The notes: generated by a model not told the origin, from the sequence alone. A stretch of DNA of 49,756 bases from Alkalicoccobacillus porphyridii (GCF_007293315.1 NZ_VLXZ01000019.1:1-49756), one strand, 5' to 3'. Shown: positions 25,093 through 34,076, counted from the first letter of the stretch. Program-made: numbers and translations.

Positions 25093-25901
25093 CTTGCTGT
25101 GAATGGGCTTGCTCTTGATTATAAGCTCTTTCTTCTTTGTATGACGAGCTTCTTTCTTGGTTACGGGCTTCCGGGCTTGGTGTGGAGCTCATTCCTCTTG
25201 CTATATCCTGCTTCTTTCTTGGTATCGGGCTTCCGGGCTTGGTATGGAACACATCCCTCTTGCTATATCCCGCTTCTTTCTTGGTACGCGCTCCACGTCT
25301 TGGTGTGGAGCTCATTCCTCTTGCTATATCCCGCTTCTTTCTTGGTACGTGCTCCACGTCTTGGTGTGGAGTTCATTCCTCTTGCTATATCCCGCTTCTT
25401 TCTTGGTATCGTGCTCCCCACCTTGGTGTGGAGCTCTTTCCTCTTGCTATATCCTGCTTCTTCCTTGATAACTTTCTTCCGCTCTTGGTTATGAGCTCTT
25501 TCTTCTTTGTATGACGAGCTTCTTTCTTGGTAACGGGCTTCCAGGCTTGGTTAGGTGCCCTTTCCTCTTGCTATATCCCGCTTCTTTCTTGGTACGCGCT
25601 CCACGTCTTGGTGTGGAGCTCATTCCTCTTGCTATATCCCGCTTCTTTCTTGGTACGTGCTCCACGTCTTGGTGTGGAGTTCATTCCTCTTGCTTTATCC
25701 TGCTTCTTTCTTAATAACGGGCTTCCGCTCTTGGTTATGAGCCCTTCCTTCTTGCTATGACCCGCTTCTTTCTTGGTATCGGGCTTCCGCTCTTGGTTTT
25801 GAGCCCATCCTTCTTTGTATGACGAGCTTCTTTCTTGGTATCGGGCTTCCGGGCTTGGTTATGAGTCCATTCCTCTTGCTATGCCCTGCTTCTTTCATGG
25901 T
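25093..25901 (-). repeat. Helically phased CTTGGT/ACCAAG array, 40 units
   Basis: Units of CTTGGT, or close variants (CTTGCT, CTTTGT, CTTGAT), begin at 25093, 25114, 25135, 25156, 25176, 25197, 25218, 25238, 25259, 25280 and so on to 25896. Forty consecutive units have a mean spacing of 20.6 bp; nearly all steps are 20 or 21, with four of 19. Three units form a superunit of 61-62 bp. Because the period is not a multiple of 3, apparent open frames on both strands are an artefact of stop-poor sequence. The ACCAAG strand is the minus strand. It occupies the whole gap between convergent genes. Confidence 0.93.
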
Positions 25902-25927
25902 AAATCACACTTGCATGACATTCTATC

Positions 25928-26407
25928 TCAATCCGCATATATTCCTTTGAATCCCTGCTGTCGTATGGCTTCATATATGACTATGGCAGCTGTATTCGAC
26001 AGGTTCAGGGAACGAACTTTATCGGTTTGAGGGATTCGAAGGCAGTTTTCTCGATACCTATCAATAATATCCTCTGGAAGACCTGTTGTTTCTTTTCCAA
26101 ATACAAAGAAGATCTCCTCTTCGATATTGGAGTAATCAAAATCGGAGTATGACTTGGTTCCTACTGTTTCTATTAAATAAATCGAAGCTTGAGGAAAGCG
26201 ACTCGTTAATTCATCAAATGAGTCGTAGTAGTTTATTTTAACATTTGGCCAATAATCACAGCCGGCTCGTTTTAGCATTCGATCTTCTGTAGAGAAGCCA
26301 AGTGGTCGAATGAGATGCAGGGATGTATTTGTGCCTGCACATGTTCTCGCAATATTTCCTGTATTAGCCGGTATTTCTGGTTGGTATAAGACTATATTTA
26401 AACCCAT
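25928..26407 (-). CDS. trmL: tRNA (cytidine/uridine-34-2'-O)-methyltransferase TrmL
   Basis: This 159-residue SPOUT methyltransferase 2'-O-methylates the wobble base of certain tRNA-Leu species. The family appears in full: LNIVLYQPEIPANTGNIART at the start, LHLIRPLGF near 32, FVFGKETTGLP near 100, and LRIPQ...VRSLNLSNTAAIV in the trefoil knot. It is the CspR orthologue and keeps the B. subtilis order with yhbB and queG. The start at 26407 has GAGGTG 6 bp upstream; the frame runs on to 26470 without a site. Its 3' end runs straight into the phased repeat array with no hairpin between. Confidence 0.96.
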   Translation of the reverse strand: MGLNIVLYQPEIPANTGNIARTCAGTNTSLHLIRPLGFSTEDRMLKRAGCDYWPNVKINYYDSFDELTSRFPQASIYLIETVGTKSYSDFDYSNIEEEIFFVFGKETTGLPEDIIDRYRENCLRIPQTDKVRSLNLSNTAAIVIYEAIRQQGFKGIYAD

Positions 26408-26476
26408 TTGGTACACCTCGTTTTGAATATAAAGTACAGAGCTTAGTATACCATGATCAAGGCAAAACAAAATGGT

Positions 26477-27331
26477 TCAAGTGACAACAACACGGAAAAA
26501 TTTATACTTAATTTCCGGTGTCCATGCGGTTGAATCCTCATATGTCCAAAATCTCATTCTGCTGTTAACCGTTTGCGCATTAACTAAGGGTTCGTTGTTT
26601 TCATCCTTCGCTACTACAATGGTGGTGTGCTGCCACCTTCCGTCCCCTGTAAAGTCGTAGCAAATGATATCTCCTAGCTTTAGTTCTTGGGCCGTTGCTT
26701 TCTCCTCTCCCCTTAGCCCAGTAGTCGCTCCACTTAAGTACCATCTAAAGGAATGGGCAACCGTCCAGCTATAGCTCCATTCAGCGCCGTTGTACCACCA
26801 TCCCTTTCCCTTTTGTCCAGTTCTTCTCATTGGCGCTCCCCCGGCATGCAGGCACTGAGAGATGAAATTGGTACAGTTATCTGTAAAGCTGTGATATGAC
26901 TTATTCGTGTCATTCCACCAGCGCTCTGCATAACGTACGGCTTCTCTTCGGTTATATTTGTTTCTGTAAGTGGTATCTTCTACCTCAACCTGTATACGCT
27001 CAAGGTCACTAGGAATAGGCTCCTGATCTGATTGGTTAAGAATAATTTCAGCATCACTTTCAAGATGGCCATGTGAGAATTGAACTCTTCTCGTTTCCTG
27101 TCTTTCCTCTACATAAAACTGTTCGTTTTGCTTGTGTAGCCACTCATAATGAATGGTATATTCTACAATCGCCTGCCGATCAATCTTCTGTATACGGTTG
27201 ATCGAACCTGATGCTTTTGAATGAACAATAGAAGATTCCTTATTCCCCTTTTTTTGACGTGTCGCTAAAACAAAGGACTGATTTCTACTTTCAGCTAGCT
27301 GATGAATTGCTTTAACAATTGACTGATCCAT
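26477..27331 (-). CDS. yhbB: Amidase-domain protein (YhbB-like, Amidase_6)
   Basis: This 284-residue protein has a C-terminal CHAP/NlpC-like amidase domain. The catalytic Cys lies in DNCTNFISQCLHAGG near residue 154 and the His in WQHTTIVVA near 240. AVRYAERWWND just before is typical of Amidase_6. The N-terminal half is a charged beta-rich region of unknown role. There is no signal peptide, so it may act inside the cell or in the developing spore. Gene order with trmL and queG matches B. subtilis yhbB. The start at 27331 (MDQSIVKAI) follows a GGGGGTGG site; an in-frame start at 27370 is less likely. Confidence 0.85.
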   Translation of the reverse strand: MDQSIVKAIHQLAESRNQSFVLATRQKKGNKESSIVHSKASGSINRIQKIDRQAIVEYTIHYEWLHKQNEQFYVEERQETRRVQFSHGHLESDAEIILNQSDQEPIPSDLERIQVEVEDTTYRNKYNRREAVRYAERWWNDTNKSYHSFTDNCTNFISQCLHAGGAPMRRTGQKGKGWWYNGAEWSYSWTVAHSFRWYLSGATTGLRGEEKATAQELKLGDIICYDFTGDGRWQHTTIVVAKDENNEPLVNAQTVNSRMRFWTYEDSTAWTPEIKYKFFRVVVT

Positions 27332-27449
27332 ATGCCACCCCCACTTAAGCTTCTTATACAGGCTATTCAAAGTCTGCTTGACTCATTCACTTATAGACAT
27401 GTATAATAATACGTATTAATTTATAAATATACATACAAGAGGTGAAATG

Positions 27450-27953
27450 ATGGCTTATTCCATTCGTCTAGCTACTTCCACTGATGGCGCTAAGATGTGC
27501 GATTTAATGCATAGATCATTTTCCATTTATACTTCCCCTCCGTCCAGTGCACTACTTGAAACAGCATCTTCTATACAAGTAGATTTACTAGCGGGAGAGA
27601 AAGCCGTTTTACTATTTACAGACGAGCTCGAATTAGTAGGCATGGTTCGTTTTGTTGAAAAGAAATCATCCATTCACTTCCATAGATTTTGTGTGGAGCC
27701 ATCTGTTCAAGGTAAGGGATTGGGCGGCAAGTTATTAAACTGGTTAGAAGGTTATGCCGAATTAAAAAAAATTACAGTGCTTAGGTGTAAAGTTCGAACC
27801 CATGCCGTTGATAATGTCCACTTTTATAAAAAAAACGGTTTCACAGAAGACCTAGATTGGTTACCAGAAAAAACGCATTCGACCGAGGTTCTACCCTTCT
27901 ATAAAAGTGTACTAATCAAAGAGCAAAAAAAGACGCACATCCCGTCCTACTAA
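27450..27953 (+). CDS. GNAT-family N-acetyltransferase
   Basis: The 167-residue protein has the GNAT fold. It opens AYSIRLATSTDGAKMCDLM. The acetyl-CoA-binding motif A reads RFCVEPSVQGKGLGGKLL near residues 88-105, and the closing strand NVHFYKKNGFTED is the usual motif B. The acceptor cannot be predicted. Two ATGs are adjacent (27447 and 27450); GAGGTG is better placed for the second. It is divergent from the amidase-domain gene and convergent with ogt. Confidence 0.88.
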   Translation: MAYSIRLATSTDGAKMCDLMHRSFSIYTSPPSSALLETASSIQVDLLAGEKAVLLFTDELELVGMVRFVEKKSSIHFHRFCVEPSVQGKGLGGKLLNWLEGYAELKKITVLRCKVRTHAVDNVHFYKKNGFTEDLDWLPEKTHSTEVLPFYKSVLIKEQKKTHIPSY

Positions 27954-27976
27954 AAAGCGGAGTGTGCGTTTTATTA
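27926..27976. terminator. Terminator between the GNAT gene and ogt
   Basis: ACGCACA (27933-27939) pairs with TGTGCGT (27963-27969), with A-rich and T-rich flanks. It lies across the ends of the two convergent genes. Confidence 0.65.
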
Positions 27977-28510
27977 ATTTACAACAAGTCGTTCGATCGA
28001 TCCTTCATGTAAAAGCAGTTTTTCCTTTTTATCCAGTCCACCGCCATAACCAACCATTGAACCATTGCTTCCAATGACGCGGTGGCACGGAATGATGATC
28101 GGAATAGGGTTACGGTTGTTTGCCCCTCCAACTGCTCGAACGGCTTTTGGGGCGCCAATCATCTCAGCTATCTGCTTGTAAGAGCGCGTTTCCCCGTATT
28201 GAATATCAGTTAAAGCATTCCACACTCTCTTTTGAAAAAGCGTTCCCGTTAAATCAATGGGTACATCAAATGTTAATCTGTGCCCTAAGAAATATTCTTC
28301 AAGCTGCTTCTTCGCTTCTGATAGAGTCTCCGAGCACTGCTTCCACTCACCACTCATACCAAGCTTTAACAATCTTGCTCTTAAAGTTGAATGAACACTT
28401 TCAATCGATCCAAAATGCAGATGACATACTCCTTCTTCAGATGCCACAATGGTTAATGAACCAAGAGGGCTGTTCATTTCGTCCACAAAACAAGTGGAGC
28501 GATTATTCAT
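27974..28510 (-). CDS. ogt: Methylated-DNA--protein-cysteine methyltransferase (Ogt)
   Basis: This 178-residue suicide repair protein transfers the methyl group from O6-methylguanine to its own cysteine. The active-site motif IPCHRVIGSNG is near residue 142. The helix-turn-helix part GETRSYKQIAEMIGAPKAVR and the arginine-finger region VRAVGGANNRNP precede it. The N-terminal domain is short, as in Ogt rather than Ada. GGAGGAG lies 6 bp before the ATG. Confidence 0.96.
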   Translation of the reverse strand: MNNRSTCFVDEMNSPLGSLTIVASEEGVCHLHFGSIESVHSTLRARLLKLGMSGEWKQCSETLSEAKKQLEEYFLGHRLTFDVPIDLTGTLFQKRVWNALTDIQYGETRSYKQIAEMIGAPKAVRAVGGANNRNPIPIIIPCHRVIGSNGSMVGYGGGLDKKEKLLLHEGSIERLVVN

Positions 28511-28573
28511 CCCATACTCCTCCTCTCATCAAACTTTGATCTCTATTAGTTTACCTTAGGCGAGTAGGACAGG

Positions 28574-29725
28574 CTAGTTCCTTGTTACGTTTGTTTCCAA
28601 GAAATCCAGTCCTTTCTTAATCTCTTCCAGCACTTCTACATCTTTTTCATTGAATTTCGCCTGATTAAGTGCCTTTTCTTCATCCAAGGTCCGACCAATT
28701 TTTCCAATAGCCCAAGCGGCCGTTCCACGAATCACTGGGCGAGGATCTTCTGCAAGTAACTGTTTCAACACAGGCAGGGCAGATTCCTCTTTAAAATGCG
28801 CTAGTGCAATAATTGCATTGCGTTGAATCGGTTTCTTTCCACGCCACGATCCTGAAATATCACCAAAACGCTCCTTAAATTCACGGTTACTCATGGTTAA
28901 TAAAGGCAACAGCTGCGGCTTGGCAATGTCGGGATCTGGTTCCATCTCTGGATGATTATGAACATCAATTCCTTTATTTTTTGGACACACCTGCTGGCAG
29001 GTATCACATCCATAAATTCGATTGCCGATCTTCTGACGATATTGTTCAGGGAGGAATCCTTTTGTTTGCGTCAAAAATGCCACACATTTTTGTGAATCAA
29101 GTTGACCTCCCTGAACCAATGCGCCGGTTGGACAGGCGTCTATACATTTTGTACAGCTACCACACTGCTCTGTAATGGGGGTATCCGGTTCAAATGGAAG
29201 AGTTGTCAGTAAGTCACCCAAATAAACATAGCTCCCGAATTCCGGTGTAATGATGGCACAATTTTTTGCGCTCCAGCCAATACCGGCGCGTTCTGCAACA
29301 GCTCGATCTGATAATGCCCCTGTATCTACCATTGACGTGCTTTTTGCTTCAGGTGCCTTTTTCATTAAAAACGTTTCAAGCTTCTGCAGGCGATCACGTA
29401 ATATATGATGATAATCCTTACCCCATGAGGCGCGACAAAAAACACCCCGTCGATCACCTTTTTTACTTTTGGGTGGATTTTTCATTCTTGAAGGATAGGC
29501 TAACGCGATGGATATAATAGATCTAGCCTTAGGCAAACTAAGCTCAGGATTTACTCGTTTCTCAATATCTGGCTCTTCAAAGCCTGACTGGTAACCAAGT
29601 TCCTGCTGCATGACTAGGCGATCCTTCAACGTTAAAAATGAATCGGCAGAAGCGAACCCAATTTTGTCTATCCCGATTTCTTTACTGTATGCAATTAGCT
29701 CTTCTTTTAACTGGGCGTATGTCAT
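28574..29725 (-). CDS. queG: Epoxyqueuosine reductase QueG
   Basis: The 383-residue enzyme makes queuosine at tRNA position 34 by reducing epoxyqueuosine; it is cobalamin-dependent. Two 4Fe-4S motifs are visible: CGSCTKCIDACPTGAL near residue 190 and CDTCQQVCPKN near 245. The N-terminal cobalamin/active-site part includes MVDTGALSDRAVAERAGIGW near 138. The last 90 residues form HEAT-like repeats. It is the orthologue of B. subtilis yhbA. The start is ATG at 29725, with GGTGAG upstream; a TTG two codons earlier is less likely. Confidence 0.96.
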   Translation of the reverse strand: MTYAQLKEELIAYSKEIGIDKIGFASADSFLTLKDRLVMQQELGYQSGFEEPDIEKRVNPELSLPKARSIISIALAYPSRMKNPPKSKKGDRRGVFCRASWGKDYHHILRDRLQKLETFLMKKAPEAKSTSMVDTGALSDRAVAERAGIGWSAKNCAIITPEFGSYVYLGDLLTTLPFEPDTPITEQCGSCTKCIDACPTGALVQGGQLDSQKCVAFLTQTKGFLPEQYRQKIGNRIYGCDTCQQVCPKNKGIDVHNHPEMEPDPDIAKPQLLPLLTMSNREFKERFGDISGSWRGKKPIQRNAIIALAHFKEESALPVLKQLLAEDPRPVIRGTAAWAIGKIGRTLDEEKALNQAKFNEKDVEVLEEIKKGLDFLETNVTRN

Positions 29726-29822
29726 GCCCAACTCACCTTTCTCTCGTGCTTTTTATATAAAGCATTTCAGTTAACGAACCTTTTGTATTCATGCTATGCT
29801 AACGATACTAAGGAGGTTGTCC

Positions 29823-30509
29823 ATGTTAGATGCAACGATTGATTCATCATTACACACACTTAAACCTAATTTGTCCATTGGACTGATCTCATACTATCAT
29901 ATCTCGATTGGCACTTCACCTCAAATGATACAGGGGCGTTTCCGTTATTTTCAAGAGGTATTATCCTTTGAATTGCAAGAGAAGGAGTTTACAGATTATG
30001 AAGGCATCCAAGTATGGAGAGATACTTTTAAGCAGCTTGGCATCTCTGCCTCAAGATACCGACCTTCACATGAGGCAATCTATCGTCGTATAAAAAAAGG
30101 AGCTTTTCTAGATTCGGCAAACTCCGCTATTGATTTAAATAACCTCTTCTCAATAGAATATCAAATTCCAATCGGCCTTTATGATACTGCTCATATTGAA
30201 GGACCAATTCAATTCAAGATGGGTGAAGCATCCGAATCATACGAAGCATTAAACGGTCGCCATTTTTCTGCTGAGGGTAAGCTTGTTTCTGTTGATCAGC
30301 AAGATGCATTTGGTAGTCCAATTGTAGATTCTACGCGCACAGCAGTAAATGAACAGACCACTAACGCTGTTCAAATCCTTTATTTAAATCCAACTCAACA
30401 AGCGCAAGAATCTCAAAAGCTGCTGGAGCGTGCCTCCCAAATGTTCACCCAGGTCCACGGTGGTGAGGCTGAGGTGAAAATCATTCCTGACTTTTCTCAG
30501 AAGGTTTAA
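29823..30509 (+). CDS. B3/B4 tRNA-binding domain protein
   Basis: This 228-residue stand-alone protein fits the B3/B4 domain (B3_4) found in the phenylalanyl-tRNA synthetase beta chain, with SASRYRPSHEAIYRRIKKG near residue 74 and SAIDLNNLFSIEYQIPIGLYD near 98. Free-standing members may help edit mischarged tRNA or act in amino-acid metabolism; the role here is not known. AAGGAGG lies 6 bp before the ATG at 29823. It is followed at 55 bp by the dps gene. Confidence 0.87.
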   Translation: MLDATIDSSLHTLKPNLSIGLISYYHISIGTSPQMIQGRFRYFQEVLSFELQEKEFTDYEGIQVWRDTFKQLGISASRYRPSHEAIYRRIKKGAFLDSANSAIDLNNLFSIEYQIPIGLYDTAHIEGPIQFKMGEASESYEALNGRHFSAEGKLVSVDQQDAFGSPIVDSTRTAVNEQTTNAVQILYLNPTQQAQESQKLLERASQMFTQVHGGEAEVKIIPDFSQKV

Positions 30510-30534
30510 TTCTTCTTTTTTATGGGAAACTAAT

Positions 30535-30549
30535 TTATGATCATTCACA
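30535..30549 (+). promoter_or_regulatory. Weak PerR-box-like sequence before dps
   Basis: TTATGATCATTCACA partly matches the PerR consensus TTATAATNATTATAA (about 9 of 15). PerR controls mrgA/dps genes in Bacillus. No clear promoter is attached to it. Confidence 0.25.
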
Positions 30550-30564
30550 TTAGGAGGCTGCACT

Positions 30565-31005
30565 ATGACACAGGAAAGAATTTCACAAATCTTAAACAAT
30601 CAGGTATCTAACTGGAGTGTGCTATTTACAAAGCTTCATAATTATCATTGGTACGTAAAAGGTCCACAGTTCTTTACTTTACATGAGAAGTTTGAGGAGC
30701 TTTATAATGAAGCATCTGGCTATATTGATGAGTTAGCTGAACGCCTATTAGCTCTTAAAGGAAGTCCAGTTGCAACGATGAAGGAGCATTTAGAGACCGC
30801 ATCTATAAAAGAAGGGGAATACGGCTTAACTGCTGAAGCTATGGTAGAAGACCTTGTTCGCGATTTTTCTCTACTAACAGAAGAAATTAAAGAAGGGATG
30901 GAGGCCGCTGAGAGTCTTGGCGACCAAACGACAGCTGATATGCTGCTAGCCATTCACCAATCTCTTGAAAAGCATAATTGGATGCTTCGTTCATTTTTAC
31001 GATAA
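30565..31005 (+). CDS. Dps-family ferritin-like DNA-protecting protein (MrgA type)
   Basis: This 146-residue protein oxidises and stores iron and shields DNA from hydrogen peroxide. The ferroxidase ligands are in place: [10 protein letters not shown] near residue 24 (His), then [22 protein letters not shown] (Asp and Glu). It lacks a long lysine-rich N-terminal tail, as in MrgA. AGGAGG lies 7 bp before the ATG. It ends at a very strong terminator. Confidence 0.95.
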   Translation: MTQERISQILNNQVSNWSVLFTKLHNYHWYVKGPQFFTLHEKFEELYNEASGYIDELAERLLALKGSPVATMKEHLETASIKEGEYGLTAEAMVEDLVRDFSLLTEEIKEGMEAAESLGDQTTADMLLAIHQSLEKHNWMLRSFLR

Positions 31006-31011
31006 AATGTT

Positions 31012-31050
31012 AAAACTCCGAGCAAGGAAGTCCTTGCTCGGAGTTTTTTG
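31012..31050 (+). terminator. Terminator of dps
   Basis: AACTCCGAGCAAGGA pairs perfectly with TCCTTGCTCGGAGTT (loop AGT), followed by TTTT. Confidence 0.95.
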
Positions 31051-31066
31051 ACATGGGTTCCTCCCC

Positions 31067-31155
31067 GCCGCTCCCGAAGATGGGAGCACGCTTACCGCGG
31101 GAAGGTATCGGCGCTAAGCGTGCTCTTCCATCTTATTTCAATTAACCTTTTTATA
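31067..31155 (-). repeat. Dispersed element E2, copy beside MITE-like copy C
   Basis: CGCTCCCGAAGATGGGAGC, ACGCTTACCGCGGGAA and CAATTAACCTTTTTAT match, in inverse orientation, the element flanking copy D at 34975-35053. In both places E2 adjoins the same end of the MITE-like repeat. Confidence 0.75.
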
Positions 31156-31160
31156 TCGAG

Positions 31161-31380
31161 GTCACTGAAACAATCATTATAAGATTGCGATCGTTCTTCT
31201 ATTGTTTAAATCAGAACGTTAGCGGAAGGAGAAACCGTAGACTCCTGCGGAACAGAACGTGTCTGAAGACATCGAAGTGGTGGTTTTCCGCTTCGAGGGC
31301 TGAGGCCGTTCCCGCGGAAAGCGTAGGGTTCTCCTGTAGCGGCGCCATTCAGCTCATTCTTACATAACTTTTTCATTGAC
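31161..31380 (-). repeat. MITE-like dispersed repeat, copy C (inverted)
   Basis: This 220-bp copy is the reverse complement of copies A and D. It begins GTCACTGAAACAATCAT and ends TTTTTCATTGAC. The arms (GCGGAAGGAGAAACCGTAG and CTACGC... GGTTCTCCTGTAGCG) and the central TCGAAG...CTTCGA hairpin are conserved. It lies between dps and the M42 peptidase gene, in a convergent gap. Confidence 0.9.
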
Positions 31381-31418
31381 TTCCTTTTCGGGAATCCATC
31401 CAATAAGCTTTTCCTAAT

Positions 31419-32468
31419 TTATATAACCAATTCAGACAACACATATTGATACAACAAGTTCCCCGTATGCTGTAATGAGTCTCGGTGTGTACGTTCGTAT
31501 GCGTGGGATGAATCGATTCCTGGTCCAACTAGGCCGTGGACGATGTCGTGTCCTGAGCGAATTGCCGCAGAAGCGTCAGATCCGTAATAAGGGTAGATGT
31601 CCAGCTTATAATCGATTCCACTCTTTTCTGCGAGGCTTACTAAATGCTTCCGTAATAAATAATGATAAGGTCCTGAAGCATCTTTTACGCAGATAGAAGC
31701 AGAGTATTCGTCTGTAGACTGCCCATCCCCCATAGCACCCATATCTACTGCTACATATTCAACCGTTTCAGGTGAGATGCTGGCATTTCCGCCATAGCCA
31801 ATCTCTTCATTGTTTGAGATGAGAATGTGGGTAGTATAAGGAAGAGTGATCTCCTCTTGCTGTAATTGTTTGATTAATTGAAGAACCAAAGCCACACTCG
31901 CTTTATCATCCAGATGTCTAGACTTTATGTAGCCATTTGACGTGACTTCAACTCGTGGATCAAACGAAATAAAGTCCCCTACCTCAATACCTAGCTTACG
32001 AACCTCTTCTGCTGAGTGAACTCTTTCATCTAAACGGATCTCCATATTGGTCTGGTTTCGTTCCGCAGTTCCTGCATCTTTATAAACATGCACCGAGGTT
32101 TGGTGCATTAAAATGGTTCCTGTATATTTTTTCCCTGAGGAGGTTTCAATCTGACAGTACTCTCCTTCAATCGCGTTATAGCGGAACCCTCCAATTAGAT
32201 CCATTTTAAGACGTCCGCTCGGCTTTATTTCCTTCACTATAGCCCCTAGTGTATCAACGTGGGCTGTTAGCATACGATGCTGTTTTTGATCCTTACCTGG
32301 AATGGTTGCAAGCAGTCCTCCTTTACGGTTAAGCTTATTCTCTACTCCTAACTCATTTAAATACTCCTGCACAAACTGAATCACTTCATATGTATTACCT
32401 GTTGGACTTGGAATCTCCACCAATTTTTTTATTAAATCAATCGTTTCAGTCACCCGATCTTCTGCCAT
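31419..32468 (-). CDS. M42-family metallopeptidase (glutamyl aminopeptidase/YsdC-like)
   Basis: The 349-residue di-zinc aminopeptidase belongs to the FrvX/YsdC tetrahedral peptidase family. The ligands appear in order: His in TAHVDTLG near residue 65, Asp in HLDDKASVA near 178, Glu-Glu in NNEEIGYGG near 207, Asp in YVAVDMGA near 228, and His in DSSHAYERTH near 320. The start is ATG at 32468, with GGAGGAAGG just upstream; an ATG at 32483 would overlap that site. It probably releases N-terminal residues from cytosolic peptides. Confidence 0.94.
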   Translation of the reverse strand: MAEDRVTETIDLIKKLVEIPSPTGNTYEVIQFVQEYLNELGVENKLNRKGGLLATIPGKDQKQHRMLTAHVDTLGAIVKEIKPSGRLKMDLIGGFRYNAIEGEYCQIETSSGKKYTGTILMHQTSVHVYKDAGTAERNQTNMEIRLDERVHSAEEVRKLGIEVGDFISFDPRVEVTSNGYIKSRHLDDKASVALVLQLIKQLQQEEITLPYTTHILISNNEEIGYGGNASISPETVEYVAVDMGAMGDGQSTDEYSASICVKDASGPYHYLLRKHLVSLAEKSGIDYKLDIYPYYGSDASAAIRSGHDIVHGLVGPGIDSSHAYERTHRDSLQHTGNLLYQYVLSELVI

Positions 32469-32539
32469 GTTACCTTCCTCCATTCTCTTGTCTTACCATA
32501 CGATACCTTTTTGATAGATAAGTTTCAACTACGACGATA

Positions 32540-32570
32540 AAGAAATAGCCCTGAGGTATAAGCCTCAGAG
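32540..32570 (-). terminator. Probable terminator of the semialdehyde dehydrogenase gene
   Basis: CTGAGG and CCTCAG pair around CTTATA, extended by flanking GGC/GCC, and on the minus strand are followed by CTATTTCTTTA. Confidence 0.55.
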
Positions 32571-32597
32571 CCATTAAACTAAGTCAAGTATGCACAG

Positions 32598-34013
32598 TTA
32601 TTTTGACAGCTTCACTGAAATATATTTTGTTTCAAGGAATTCCTCTATTCCGTGATGTCCGCCTTCTCGTCCGATGCCGCTTTCCTTCCATCCTCCAAAT
32701 GGCGCCTGAGCGACAGATGGTCCACCATCATTTACTCCAACTATTCCGTATTCAAGCTTCTCTGCAAGTTGGATGGCACGGCTTAAGTTCTCAGTAAAGA
32801 GGTATGCAGCTAGTCCAAATGGTGTTGCATTTGCTCTTTCAATGGCCTCAGATTCTGTTTTGAAGGTGGAGACAGGTGCTAGAGGACCAAAGGTTTCCTC
32901 AATCATACACACCATATTATCCGTCACTCCGGCAATGATTGTTGGCTCCACAATTTGACCGTCTAATCTGTTTCCACCGTACACCACGCGGGCACCCTTT
33001 TCTTTTGCATCCTTCAAATGATTTAATACCTTGTCCACTGCATCATCATCAATAAGCGGCCCAATATCTGTATTCTCATCTAATCCTTTGCCAACAACTA
33101 AGGAAGAAACAGCTTCAGCAAATTTATCTAAAAATGCTTCTTCTACCTCTTCAGCGACAAGAATTCGGTTCGCGCAGACACATGTCTGACCACCATTTCT
33201 GAACTTTGAAGAAACCGCTTGTTCAACAGCAAGATCCAGGTCTGCATCCTTGGTAACGATTAATGGGGCATGTCCCCCAAGCTCCAACGACAGCTTTTTC
33301 ATCGTTTCAGACGCGCCGCTCATCAGCTGCTTACCAATTTCAGTTGAACCAGTGAAGGTCAGCTTTCTGACGCGACTATCCTTTTGCCAGGCTTCTGAAA
33401 TTTCGCTGGAGCTACCTGTTACAACATTAATTACTCCTTTAGGAATACCTGCTTCCTCTGCAAGCTCCACAAGTTTTAAAGCAGTTAATGGCGTTTGACT
33501 TGAAGGCTTTAATACCGTTGTACAACCCACTGCTAATGCAGGAGCCAGCTTACGTGTAATCATCGCTGCTGGGAAGTTCCACGGCGTAATAGCTGCCACA
33601 ACGCCGACTGGCTGTTTAATGACAAAAAGTCGCTTATCCGCTGCAGATGGAGGGATCGTTTCACCATACACCCGTTTTCCTTCCTCTGCATACCACTTTA
33701 TAAATGAATTTGCGTATCCAATCTCACCTGAAGCTTCCTTTAACGGCTTTCCTTGTTCCTCTGTCATTGTTTTGGCTAAGCTTTCTTGATCTCGTTCAAT
33801 CAGTGCGTGCCAGGCTTCCAAAAGCTCCGATCGCTCATGAGCGGTTTTGGCTGACCACTCGGGAAAAGCTGCGTACGCCGCATCTACTGCAGCTTTTGCT
33901 TCGCGCTCTCCGCCTTTAGGCACCTGATCTACTGTATCTCCTGTAGCGGGATTGACAACATCAATGGCTTGTAAATCCTTACCGATCCATTCACCGTTCA
34001 CGTAGAAGTTCAT
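32598..34013 (-). CDS. Succinate-semialdehyde dehydrogenase (GabD-like)
   Basis: The 471-residue enzyme fits the succinate-semialdehyde branch of the aldehyde dehydrogenases. AITPWNFPAAMITRK is near residue 138, TVLKPSSQTP near 165, the catalytic Glu lies in SLELGGHAP near 249, and the nucleophile in GGQTCVCANR near 284 (Cys followed by a second Cys two later, the redox-switch pair of this group). It would oxidise succinate semialdehyde to succinate using NAD(P). No GABA transaminase or permease gene adjoins it, so the substrate route is not shown by context. GGAGG lies about 8 bp before the ATG. Confidence 0.88.
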   Translation of the reverse strand: MNFYVNGEWIGKDLQAIDVVNPATGDTVDQVPKGGEREAKAAVDAAYAAFPEWSAKTAHERSELLEAWHALIERDQESLAKTMTEEQGKPLKEASGEIGYANSFIKWYAEEGKRVYGETIPPSAADKRLFVIKQPVGVVAAITPWNFPAAMITRKLAPALAVGCTTVLKPSSQTPLTALKLVELAEEAGIPKGVINVVTGSSSEISEAWQKDSRVRKLTFTGSTEIGKQLMSGASETMKKLSLELGGHAPLIVTKDADLDLAVEQAVSSKFRNGGQTCVCANRILVAEEVEEAFLDKFAEAVSSLVVGKGLDENTDIGPLIDDDAVDKVLNHLKDAKEKGARVVYGGNRLDGQIVEPTIIAGVTDNMVCMIEETFGPLAPVSTFKTESEAIERANATPFGLAAYLFTENLSRAIQLAEKLEYGIVGVNDGGPSVAQAPFGGWKESGIGREGGHHGIEEFLETKYISVKLSK

Positions 34014-34076
34014 TGTTTTTTCCTCCTTGAGATCATCTCCTTTTACTGTTCCTGTTTTTATCCAAGTCTAAACAAA

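Noticed and set aside
25043-25901. Overlapping open frames of 60-130 codons on both strands
   Set aside because: The 61-62 bp superunit is not a multiple of 3, so the same repeat is read in rotating frames. No ribosome site fits, and the frames exist only because the units lack stop codons.
25093-25901. CRISPR array
   Set aside because: The conserved part is only about 6 bp, the step is 20-21 bp rather than 55-75 bp with unique spacers, and there are no cas genes.
28120-28539. Plus-strand frame of 139 codons
   Set aside because: It is the shadow of ogt, which has the full catalytic motif and a good ribosome site on the other strand.
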